In this document: positions 9,687 through 19,434 of the stretch, piece after piece | Layout: every line of letters begins with the position of its first letter | How positions within the stretch are numbered: position 1 is the first letter of the stretch | Assembly: GCA_025200525.1 (NCBI GenBank) | Contig: CM045761.1 | Span: 102,958,182-103,022,181 of the forward strand | Source: Camellia lanceoleosa | Taxonomy: Eukaryota > Streptophyta > Magnoliopsida > Ericales > Theaceae | Direction of reading: 5' to 3' | DNA: 64,000 nucleotides | The notes under the pieces: generated by a model | Told to the model about the DNA's origin: nothing | The model's input: only the letters and a program-made list of their open reading frames with translations | Databases searched by the model: none | Position numbers and translations under genes: made by a program

Positions 9687-12600
9687 TCAGGCCTCCTCCG
9701 TAGGATCATGCCCTCGAATATGGCCAAGATCCCGAGCAAATTCGTCTGTACTCAACTGGGGGCTGCAAATACAAATGCAAAACTATCAGCGGAGGAATGA
9801 ATGTCCAAGTATCTGACTGGTAAATCAAAGCTGTAAAACATACCGGGGGCGAATCAGGGTCTCTGACATATCTATGGTCAGGAAGAGGAGGCTCTAGCGG
9901 GACCTGGTAAGGAGTCCCGAACCGCCAACTCGTCAACTCGGTCGGCATGTCTGGCCACCCAGGATGATGATGAAGAGACGGAGGGATTGGAGGAATCGAA
10001 CTACCTCTACCCCTAGATGCACCAGCCCTGCTAGAGGAAGGGATACCCGTAGCACCGGCACGACTCGAAGATCGCATACCAGTAGGCCTCAGTGGCGAAG
10101 CACGCACTCCCGTCAAGGGGGGCATCAGATATATACAACGGTTGGTGGCGTAGTCTCCGTCCATGAGATATAACAAAGCATCGGTGCCTCAGATGGCACT
10201 AAAGACCTCGGGCATAGCAATCTATCGGCAGTCCGCATAGTGGCTGGAGGTACAGCAGGAGGGTCCTGAGAATCGTACCCCCATACCTGACGAAGGAAGC
10301 GTTCCCCCAGGAACCATGCCCTGCCAACTGGTCCTTCGAGCAGGAACCTATACTGGGAATTAGTCGATCCTCCGGGATACTGATATCGGAGACTATCACC
10401 AAAGACCGCCCAGGGCTGCCAAGTAATCTGCGGATAACCAGTGCATAAATCAATCAGAAATCAGGAGTATACAAGGCAGATCAAAGATGAAAATGAAAGG
10501 AACTGAGAGTTCTAAAATACCTCTGTCGTCCGCACAGTATCAAAATACTGTCGCAGGTAGAAGAGAGTCTCTCGAGGTCTCGCTCGGTGCTCGCCCTCGA
10601 ATACTAATGAAAACGGAGTCATAAGGAGTCCAGCCACCTCCATCTCCGGAGCTAATGTGGTAAAGTATACGTACACCCATAGCTGAGAAAAGCAGTGCAG
10701 AATGTGAATACAAAGTGCTAAAGGCAGAATACAGAGTGCAAAGTGCGCCGTGTGCGCAATGAACAAGTAATGAGGAACAGAAATGTAAACCAAGAGGACA
10801 GAACGTACCTCACAAGCTCTCCAATAGCCGCCGAGTAAGTCCCCCCATCCGCGAGAGGCTGCATTCATGTAACAATAGAGGATAGCTGCAGCGCCACCCC
10901 AGTCAGACGACCGACTGTGATAGGTCCACCAGAGCGCCAAGATATAACCCAACAAGAGTTCCCCTATAGGCAAACAGAGAGTGGTGCCAAAGAGGAACAT
11001 GAGGAAGCCACTGCATACCGCTCAACCTCCTGAGACTCAGCTCCATCTCCGCCTCGGAAATGGGAAGAGAACCGTGTATCTGACTCTCCTAAGCTCGCTT
11101 CTGGTGGGGCGAGCCCCAACAGATATGTCCATGCGGCCTCCCACTCTCCCATATCCTCGTCGTAAGGAATGGGCCAACTGCCTATGTCTAGGCCGGTGAG
11201 CACAATAAGTCCAAATGGTCAGGTCCCCGGTGGCAGAAAAGTGAAAGGAACTGGTGGTGTCTCACCATCTCTCCACTAAAGCAGCTAACAATGTCCTACT
11301 GGCGGGGCAGCGAGCTAATCCCACACAGGATGGTCCAAACTCTGCTAGATCAACTAGATCCCTGACAAATGAAGCTCAAGATACCGCCTCGTGGCAAGAG
11401 ACCAGATCCTCAGACAAGGCGAGAGTCAACTCAAGATTCAAAATAAATGCATGTGTTCAGTACACTACAAAATGCAAGCCGTATGCAAATAACAAGCTGT
11501 GTGCAAAAGAAATGAAGAAGCTGTGTGCAAATGAACTCTTAATCAGTGGGCTGTGTGTTCACTTCGAATCTGGGCTGTGTGTTCAGTAACTCTGTGTTTG
11601 GGCTGTGTGTTCACCATCAACTTGGACTGCGTGTTCAGAAAATCAGAGTTTGGGCTGTGTGTTCTACTCTTAATCAGTGTGGGCTGTGTGTTCACCATCA
11701 ACTTGGACTGCGTGTTCAAAAAATCAGAGTTTGGGCTGTGTGTTCTACTCTTAATCAGTGTGGGCTGTGTGTTCACCATCAACTTGGACTGCGTGTTCAG
11801 AAAATCAGAGTTTGGGCTGTGTGTTCTACTCTTAATCAGTGTGGGCTGTGTGTTCACCATCAACTTGGACTGCGTGTTCGTAAAATCGTAGTTTGGCCTG
11901 GTGTTCTACTCTTAATCGCAGGGTCGTGGTGTTCACCATCAACTTGACTACGTGTTCACAAAATCGAGTTTTGGCGTGTGTTCTACTCTTAATCAAGCAG
12001 GGCTGTGTGTTCACCATCAACTTGGACCATGTTCAAAAAATCGAGTTTGGGCCGTGTGTTCTACTCTTAATCAAGGGCCGTGTGTTCACCATCAACTTGG
12101 ACCGCGTGTTCAAAAATCGAGTTTGGGACTTTGTGTTCTACTCTTAATCGCAGTGGCCGGTGTTCACCATCAACTTGGATGCGTGTTCGTAAAATCGAGT
12201 TTGGGACTGTGTTCTACTCTTAATCAAGCAGGGTCAGGTGTTCACCATCAACTTGGACTGCGTGTTCAGAAAATCAGAGTTTGGGCTGTGTGTTCTACTC
12301 TTAATCAGTGTGGGCTGTGTGTTCACCATCAACTTGGACTGCGTGTTCAGAAAATCAGAGTTTGGGACTGTGTGTTCTACTCTTAATCAGTGTGGGCTGT
12401 GTGTTCACCATCAACTTGGACTGCGTGTTCAGAAAATCAGAGTTTGGGCTGTGTGTTCTACTCTTAATCAGTGTGGGCTGTGTGTTCACCATCAACTTGG
12501 ACTGCGTGTCCAGAAAATCAGAGTTTGGGCCGTGTGTTCTACTCGTTAATCAGTGTGTGCTGTGTGCTCACTTTCAAATTCGGGCTGTGTGTTCGACAAA

Positions 12601-13047
12601 TCAGTGTTTGAGCCGTGTGTTCAATTCTTAACTAATGTGTACCGCGCGTTCACAATCAATCAATCAATCAAGGGGCCTAGTGTTTTAATTTGGCGATTCA
12701 AGTGTTGAAACTACATGTTCAGGATGCAGGCAAGGTACTATGTCATAAGCTAAAACTGTGTGTTTAAGCATGGCAGAGTTACAGAATGCATGAAAACGCA
12801 GAAAATAAAGTAAAATACCTCTCGTGCATCATGAGAGAGGTGCCCCGCCTCGCAAAAAGTAAATCCCGGTGCCTTGGCCGTTGAACCCAAGAAACGACGA
12901 AAAGACGGCCATGGAAGTGTGTGTACAAAGGGCGATCTCCCAAGAATGAAAGGGCGGACTCTCGGGGGCAGTGTCATAATGTCAAAGTCATCCCCGGCAC
13001 CTGGAGGACCTCCGCCATGAGGGTAATTGCCTGCCATTTCAAGAGAT
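9687..13047 (-). pseudogene. antisense plant mobile domain gene 2 (multi-exon, lightly decayed)
   Basis: Canonical splice sites define exons on the minus strand: 13047-12819 (ATG 13037, MAGNYPHGGGPPGAG), one ending 10809 (GAG/GTACGT), 10682-10521 (TTTTCTCAG/CTATGG to ACAGAG/GTATTT), 10427-9844 (TATCCGCAG/ATTACT to CCCCCG/GTATGT) and 9762 or 9755 to 9687. All joins are phase 0. The PMD core includes RTLLAALVERW, SSFHFSATGDLTIW, LTGLDIGSWPIPYDE, WEAAWTYLLGLAPPEA, SDWGGAAAILYCYMN, LWVYVYFTTLAPEM, ITWQPWAVFG, YRFLLEGPVGRAWFLGERFL and LYLMDGDYATNRCIYLMPPL. That places it nearer the MAIN / phosphatase-7-long-form group than PMD gene 1. Two in-frame TGA (after ERW and after HEAVS) and about two frameshifts (near 11210 and 10160) disable it. 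Exon 3's acceptor near 11450 is unclear. Confidence 0.75.
11543..12625 (+). repeat. 81-bp tandem array (about 13 units) within an antisense intron
   Basis: GGGCTGTGTGTTCACCATCA starts at 11600, 11681, 11762 and 11843, an exact 81-base period. It continues with small indels near 11920, 12000, 12075, 12153 and 12230, and regularly again at about 12312, 12394 and 12475. Each unit contains two related halves (GGGCTGTGTGTTC). Because 81 is a multiple of three, long shadow ORFs run through on both strands. It lies between exons of antisense PMD gene 2 (intron from 12818 to about 11450). 12626-12810 is unique sequence with an AATCAATCAATCAATC run. Confidence 0.9.
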
Positions 13048-13512
13048 CTGCAAAAAGGAGCAAAAATGAGCAAAATGGGGCAAAATTTGGAAAAAGTCAA
13101 CAAAAGTCAACTCCCGGGAAATGAAAAAGTCAACAAAAGTCAACTCCCGAGAAAATCTTCCAAATATTGAGAAAAAAACTTACCTCAAGTGGTGAAAATG
13201 AGAAAAGGAGCCCCAAAATCAAAATTTAGTCGGCTCAAAGTGCTTAAAATCGAAAGATTTCGCGGAAACAACTTTCGCTAAGGAAAAAGCTGTGATAAAA
13301 TGCAGATCTCAAGGAAAAATGGTTTTGGGAGCAAGGAAGGAGTTTTCACTTTTGGTAGTGATTTCGAATGAATGGAGGTGCATATATATAGAAATGAGAA
13401 AATGACCAAAATGCTCGCTTTTAGGTAGTGGGTCGCCGCCACCTTTTCCGGGTCAGCCATTTGCTTTTTCTTTCCTGGTCGGTGGCCTCCCCAAGGTCAA
13501 CCACCTGGCCGG
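13048..13512 (-). promoter_or_regulatory. putative promoter, 5' UTR exon and leader intron of PMD gene 2
   Basis: Reading the minus strand: GGCCGG at 13512-13507, TATA box CTATATATATG at 13391-13381, then a leader exon ending CTTGAG/GTAAGT at 13184. A leader intron (13183-13048) ends TTTTTGCAG/ATCTCTTGAAATGG, ten bases before the ATG at 13037. GTAAGT is a perfect consensus donor. The TATA-leader-intron-ATG layout is that of an autonomous Pol II gene rather than read-through from the LTR. TSS position is inferred. Confidence 0.6.
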
Positions 13513-14528
13513 TGGTGTTCCCCACTCCCCCCTCTAGCTCCCTGCAAATTTTGAGGAAGATCGGACTTCCCGGGACCTGAAAAAGTTCAAGAAAAGTGCA
13601 TTTTCATGCGAAATTGTTCATTTGAACTTCACCGCAATTTCGACGTGTGTCTCACCGTTACTCATCAAAATCAAGGTGTATCCTTTTTGAATATGTTGCA
13701 ACCTCTCCGGGAGGTGAATCAGAGGCCGCGATCAAGTTGCCTTCACCGCAATGCGCGTTTTCTTACTCGTTGACCGACCTTAAGACTCAGACGTCACCGA
13801 TTGGGCGCTCGGTGATGTTGCATATTGCTGCTCGAAGTCTCAGAGTCACGGCCAGGCGCCCGCCTCCTGACTTCAACTTTCTTCTATGCTTTGTCTCTTG
13901 CCAACTAGACTTTGCTTTTCGCTTTTCCTTCAAGGGAGGAGAGGTCCTGAGACTATCTCCTGCTGGTCGTGGTTACCTTTTCATGGTCAGAGGCCATTTT
14001 GCCCATTTCGGAGCCCGGTTCCCGGTTTTCGGAGCCGTCAGGCCGTGTGCCTCGGTTCGGGACCACCCAACCATCTCTGACTCCTCCGATTCTTGGCAGG
14101 TACCTCTGTTTTATCATAACGAGGGACACTGGGGTCTTAGATACCCACTTCGTGGCCAAACACCGCTTTGCTTAACGGTTTTTGCCCCGAACCTCGGTTT
14201 GGCCCCGAGCATTCATTTCAGATCGGTTTTTGTTTATTTTGGCAGTACTGCTTTTATCATAAGGAAGGTCACCGGAGGGTGGATCCTAGCAATTGTCTCA
14301 AGCCCTGCTTTTCTCATTTCTAATGTTGAGCACCCTAGGGCCATTTTCTTCGAGCCAAAACCACATATTCGTGTTGTACACATATGGGAGGATCCTAAAA
14401 AGTGGTGCTCGGCCAATAATTATTCCTTTCATTTTGAGCCTCCTAGGGTTGGATTGTTGTTCCTCCTTGTTCAGAGTTGCCAAATTCCAACCACAAGGCC
14501 TTGAAGAGGAGACATGGGAGGACACCAA
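13513..14528 (+). other. Tat 3' UTR with conserved block; 285-codon ORF of unknown value
   Basis: 13673-13720 (GTGTATCCTTTTTGAATATG then CTCTCCGGGAGGTGAATC) matches 18910-18955 in the neighbouring Tat element, so this is conserved 3' UTR of the family. A frame from 13647 to 14504 stays open for 285 codons, but the product has no domain I recognise. It is rich in Phe, Arg, Ser and Pro, and the interval is GC-rich, so chance is possible. A purine-rich run (14503-14520, GAAGAGGAGACATGGGAG) may be the polypurine tract before the LTR. Two copies of a motif with GGGAGGAYMC and GCTCGGCYA lie near 14385-14415 and 14517-14545. Confidence 0.4.
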
Positions 14529-15039
14529 TGTATAGAGCTCGGCTAGTAATTTTCATTTCCCATTTTTTCCCTAGCCACCTCCAATAAAGGTGGCTAGCCT
14601 AGATCCTCTCAAGGCACACTTTACAACAGATACTGCTTTCCCCAGATAAGACTCAGATCCTGGGATATTTTGAGGGAATACTTGGGTGCATTTCCACCTT
14701 TACACCCTCCTTTTGTCCATATAAGGCAGCCAAGAACTTGTCCCAAGGGTTAGAAAATTTGCTCTCAAGCATACATACACTCCTCTATCTCCATTTCTCT
14801 AAAATCTTCAAGTTTTGGTGCCTTTTGTTCATCATCATCAAGCACTACCATCACCACTCCATTTCCAGCAACAAGAAGAGGTCCTTAGAGGCTTAGAAGC
14901 AACATTTCTCAAGTCAAGAAGCAAGGAAAGAAAGGTCTTCAAGGGTGAGTCTCAATCCCTCTCTTTTACACCATTTTCTTGTCTCTTTTCTTAATCCTAC
15001 TTGCTCACTGTTTTGAGTTCCGACCAACACTGAAAGTGG

Positions 15040-16000
15040 TCCTCTTTTGAGCTATTATTGATGTTTGTTTAAGGGCTCAACCCTGTTTGAGCCCTCTATC
15101 TTACACTTCCTTCAATACCCCCTTATATGCCATTATTTTGCATTGAATATTTGGCCTATGTGTGATCTGATTTGGAGCATCTCATGAACTGATATTGTGC
15201 TTATTTTGAGCCCCTCTTAAACATTGAAGAAGGGTTAAACCTTTTTTTCATGCTCCATATATCACTTGCTTTGAATCCATGTTTTACCCTTGTTTTTGCA
15301 TGCTTCATCTAGCTTGTGGGTGATCTGTTTTCGAGAATGATATAAACTGTTAGTGGGCCTATTTTGAGCCCCTCTTCAACATTGAATAAGGGATCAACCC
15401 TGTTTGGCCTCTCTATCATGTACTTGCTTCATAATCTCTCATATTTACCGTAAACTTGCATGATTTGTTTAACCTACATGTGGTTTGTTTTGGAGCATGT
15501 CATGAACTGTGAGTAGAATTATTTTATGTCTCTCTACAACATTGTAGAAGGGATCAACTTCATTAGGGGTCTCCATGTTATACTTGTCGTTATACCCCTC
15601 TTTGGCCCTCATTTTGCATGCTTTGTTAGGCCTATGTTTCTCCTGTTTTCGGCCATTATCAGGTCTGTAAATAGTCATATTTTGGCCTTTTATTCATGTT
15701 TTGTTAAGGGTCTTAGGATGTTTGGTGAATGCTTGGTATACCTCTCTTTATAGCCCTCTTTTGGCTCATATTTTGCATGCAATGTTGAGCATATCTACAT
15801 ACTGTTTTGGGGGTTGTTATAAGCTGTAAATGTTCATATTTTTGGCCCCTCTTCAGTGTTTTAGAACTGTATTTTTCAGTTTGAGCATTGCGTATACCAT
15901 TTGCTTCATTGTTCCTTCTTTTCCCCCATTTTTGCATGCTATTTTTTGCCATACTTGTGATTGTTGTTTGGCCTTACTTTGTACTGAAAAAATGCTAGTT
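15040..16000 (+). repeat. about 160-bp tandem repeat, 5-6 diverged units, inside LTR A
   Basis: Units are recognised by GAGCCCCTCTTMAACATTGA followed by AAGGG and later TTTTGCATGC. Starts fall near 15209, 15366, 15527, 15684 and 15844, with an earlier partial unit near 15049. The period is 157-160 bases. Units are well diverged, so the array is old. The LTR B and C counterparts lack an obvious array here. Confidence 0.6.
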
Positions 16001-16204
16001 TAGGGGTTTCCTAGCATCCGTCTTTACACTTCATGTCCATGTTGTGCATGTTTGGCATAGCCGCAAGTCATTTCGGGCACTTAGCATAGCATTTCGGGCA
16101 TCGGGTGTAATTTTGCTATAATTCGGGGGCTGTTTTTGCATCATTTTGGCTGCTGAAATTTGCATTTTCCATATGCCATATGCCACGTCTCATTTGCATG
16201 CCAT

Positions 16205-16965
16205 TTTATGCCTTAGGGCCATTGCCTCGGTTTGCGTGCCCACGGGCACGCATTTCGAGGCACTTCATTTTCATCTCCCGGCTTCTTATGTGAGTATGGC
16301 TGAGTCCCTCTCTCACATTAGTATAAGTCCAATCTATATTTGGAGTGCCATTTCATACCTTGATGCCATTGCCTCGGTTTGCGTGCCCGTGTGCACGCAT
16401 TTCGAGGCACTTCATTTTCATCCATCGGCCTCTTATGTGAGTGTGGCTGAGGCCCTCTCATATTAGTGTAAGCCTAATTTGCATTGTGTATGCCATTTCA
16501 TTCTGTATGTCATTGTTTCGGTTATGCGTCTGTGCACGCATTTCGAGGCACTTCATTTTCATCCGACGGCCTCTTATGTGAGTGTGGCTGAGGCTCACTC
16601 ATGTTAGTGTAAGTCCATTTTGCATTCTGTATGCCATATTAGCTCCTTGCATTGCATATGCCATTGCCTTGGTTTATGCGTGCTACAGACGATTTCGAGG
16701 CACTTCATTTTCATTCACCGGCCTCCTGTGTGAGTGTGGCCGAGGCTCACTCATGTTGGTGTAAGCCCATACCACATCGCATATCTCTTTTTAGTCCCAT
16801 TACATCCGTATGTAATTTTTCTCGATGACGTGCGTGGGCACGATTTCGAGACACCTCATTTTAGGTTCATTGTATATCATATTTCAGTGCCGCTGCGGCC
16901 TTTATGTCATTTTCTCGCTTATGCGTCTGCATGCACGCATTTCGAGGCATCCCATTTTCATAGCA
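16205..16965 (+). repeat. about 147-bp tandem repeat, six units, inside LTR A
   Basis: Each unit has a core CACGCATTTCGAGGCACTTC, preceded by ATTGCCTCGGTTTGCGTG-like sequence and followed by TCTTATGTGAGTGTGGCTGA. Units start near 16221, 16368, 16512, 16662, 16814 and 16907 (the last shorter). 16966-17420 contains a GC-richer unique stretch, and 17430-17550 has TTCGGACTGTATTATT-like short repeats. Confidence 0.75.
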
Positions 16966-19019
16966 TTATGTGTGTTAGGATTGCATGGCATGCATATTGC
17001 ATCGTGTTCGGGATAGGAGTTAGCCCGGGAACGGGAAACGAGGCACGTTCCGTACTTCGAGTGACAGAACGGGTCTCAATTCCCAAGTCATCGACATTCG
17101 GATACCCATGATGGAGTTAGGTTTTGTTGTAGCATTCAGCCAGATTCACCCCATATTGATTTGTGCAATCCGACTCTACCATCATGCATCGATATGCGTG
17201 ATTGGTGGCACGAGGATCGAGGCATGCATATATTTGTGAAATAAATTGCTATGCCCTCTCTCGCTCTCTGGCAAAGAAATGAAGAATCAAGAACTTTCCC
17301 GAAGTCCGCACGATTTCGAGAATCATCGCAACAGAGGCTAATTGGGGCATCCAGCTGATTTCGCCAAAGGCATCCGCATGCATCATTTCATCATCCTGAG
17401 GTATAAGGCGCCTCGCTTGCATGCCAGTTTTACAGCTTTCTTAGTTAATTTGTTAATTAATTAGGAATTTGTATATTATTCGGACTGTATTATTTCGGAC
17501 TGTATTATTCTTTTATTCGGACATTCGGACTGTATATTTATTCGGACCCTCTGCGCGAGGGCATAATTGTAATAAGGGTGTGTGAGTGTAATGTATGTCT
17601 TCCAACCCCCACTTCTTTCTCCCTTTTATTTACCTGCTTATGATGGTTAGATATAGGGCATATTTCAATTAGCATACAGTATGACAGCATGTTTGCATCA
17701 TTCATTTGTTTTGCATGCACTGCTGCCTACAAGATCATACAAACTGCATTTGTATTTCAATTCCAAATTGAATACATGATAGTTGTAGCATTTCATATGC
17801 CATGTTTAGAATAGCCGAGCCTGCTATAGTTTGCATTTTTGCATGTGTTGCATTAGGCAATTCTGTATACTTAGGATCCATGCATGGATTTCTAATCGGC
17901 TTTTGTTTTGGCTTGGAGTACTATGTAAGTTTTATGCTTTAGCATCCTTGCATGTGTGTGAGTGTTGCCATGAATAGCATGCTTACTATGAGGCTATGTG
18001 CTTATGTGATATAACTGCCTTGAATGCCTGTGGATGGAGGTTGGGTTACTTGGATTGGACAATTCATCAAATGTTTGTTTTAAGCCCACTAGATAGTGGC
18101 AAAATCATGTTTTCTAAGCCCACCCGAGGGTGGCAAATCCACGTCTTAGACTACCTACGGGTAGCACCATCAAACCATTTTCAAACAAACAAACATGAAA
18201 TGTTTTGTTCCAATTCAGGCGATTCAGTCTATACTTGTATGCTGTGCGCATCACATAGTAACCTAGGCTAATAACCGGAATAAGAACTCACAATGTTTTC
18301 AAAATCAGATATCATGGTTAGTAGAGGCCGGTCTTTGACCGGGCGGCGGGTGCTCACGGCGACCTTCTAATCGCATCTAAGTTCCCAAGCCGAGGCAACT
18401 TTGGTGATGACGGACACGTGGCCTTTTGGCACCGAGTCAGGGTTTCCTAAATTTCCCATTTTAAAATATTTAGGTGGCGACTCTGTATCTGGCGAAGCAG
18501 TCCATGTTTGGCACTTCTTTCAAAAAAATCTGTTTTCAAAAACGATTTGCCGGATTTGGACTCTTCGGTTCAAGATTAAGAACCGTGACATTTGAGTCCT
18601 TCGAACTGTAGTGACCCAATATCGAACCAGAACGGGGGGGACTCGCACTCCCTTTTCCCCGGGATGCGTTCGGGGACGTCTACAACTACCATCGATGGCC
18701 GGCATGGCTCATTGGTGGCCGGCACCTGGCCGGCGGCATTCCCTTGTGGCTGGCAGGTGCCCGGTAGCTTTCCTTGGGGTCCTGTTGATGTTTTGTATCC
18801 TTGGTTTTCAAGAATTGAAGGGATTGTTCACTGTTTGGTTTAGATTGTCTCTATGGAAGCTCAAAGCAGTGTTTTTGGTGCACGATGTTCATCACTTGTC
18901 AACATGAACGAGGTGTATCCTTTAAACATATTGTAACTTTTCCGAGAGGTGAATCGAAAGTTGCTACTGAGTTTTTTTTCATCAAATCATGCTTTGGTAT
19001 CTTGCAAAGAACATGCATT

Positions 19020-19330
19020 TCTTATTCATTGTTGCATGGAAAATGCACTTCACTTCTGGCATAGAATGTGCATTTCACATATGTTGTTGTAAGATGTGCA
19101 TTTCACAGGAATCGCATGCGCATCTTGCATTCACTCTTGAATTATGCATGGAATGTGCATTCGCTCTTGAATCATGCATTGAATGTGCATCCACTTTTGA
19201 ATCATGCATAGAATATGCTCCCGTCATCAATCATGCATAGAATATGCTTCTTGATTGTTTGTTTCGCACAGAACATGCCATTAACATTGTATCTCGATTG
19301 TTTGTCTTGCATAGAACATGCATTCGTAAT
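19020..19330 (+). repeat. short ATGCATNGAATGTGCAT repeats
   Basis: CTTGAATCATGCATTGAATG and variants recur about eight times at spacing near 35 bases (for example 19136, 19170, 19205, 19235). AT-rich, no coding sign. Confidence 0.65.
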
Positions 19331-19434
19331 GTATTGCACTTGTTAAGTCTCTTTCCTACATATGCACGATATTGTATGTACTGTTCATTCAGCTGAGTTC
19401 CAGGTAAAATCATTTGTTTCCTTTGAATCACTTC

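Larger units (their letters stand above)
1..18684 (+). mobile_element. Tat/Ogre-lineage Ty3/gypsy retrotransposon, 5' part outside window
   Basis: Domain order on the + strand is gag end, protease with G-patch, RT, RNase H, second RNase H, integrase, then a long 3' region and a Tat-type LTR. The second RNase H and the post-pol motif GGGATACGTAGGCAGC point to the Tat/Ogre branch, whose members are known to carry an extra archaeal-type RNase H and long untranslated regions. The 3' LTR is taken to be the one ending TCTACA at 18684. The 5' LTR and most of gag lie left of base 1, so target duplications cannot be tested. That pol and this LTR belong to one insertion is an inference from order and orientation. 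Confidence 0.75.
14529..18684 (+). repeat. Tat-type LTR A (3' LTR of the first element)
   Basis: The right end, TCTACA at 18684, and about 1.2 kb before it align with LTRs B and C (shared words AAGCCCAC..GGTGGCAAATCC, GAGGCAACTTTGGTGATGAC, TTTAGGTGGCGACTC). The left end is uncertain: TGTATAGAGC at 14529 fits the TGTAGA terminus of LTR C and follows a purine-rich run. TATA box CATATAAGG at 14718-14726, followed by GGGTTAGAAAATTTGCTCTCAAG as in LTR B (20745). Its U3 differs from B and C, so it is a separate subfamily. The flank after the LTR is ACTAC; no matching left copy can be seen. Confidence 0.65.

Noticed and set aside
11543..12625. CRISPR-like array or repeat protein encoded by the 81-bp array
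   Set aside because: There are no unique spacers between identical short repeats, the context is a plant retrotransposon intron, and the long ORFs arise simply because 81 is a multiple of three and the unit lacks stops. Both strands are equally open.
14529..18684. A and B as the 5' and 3' LTRs of one internally deleted element
   Set aside because: The two LTRs have different U3 regions, different tandem arrays and are far more diverged than a pair from one insertion. B directly follows a PPT and post-pol motif, while A is followed by no recognisable primer site.
18592..18907. Two overlapping short ORFs after LTR A
   Set aside because: They cross the LTR end into GGCCGGC-rich 3' UTR and match no domain; chance frames.
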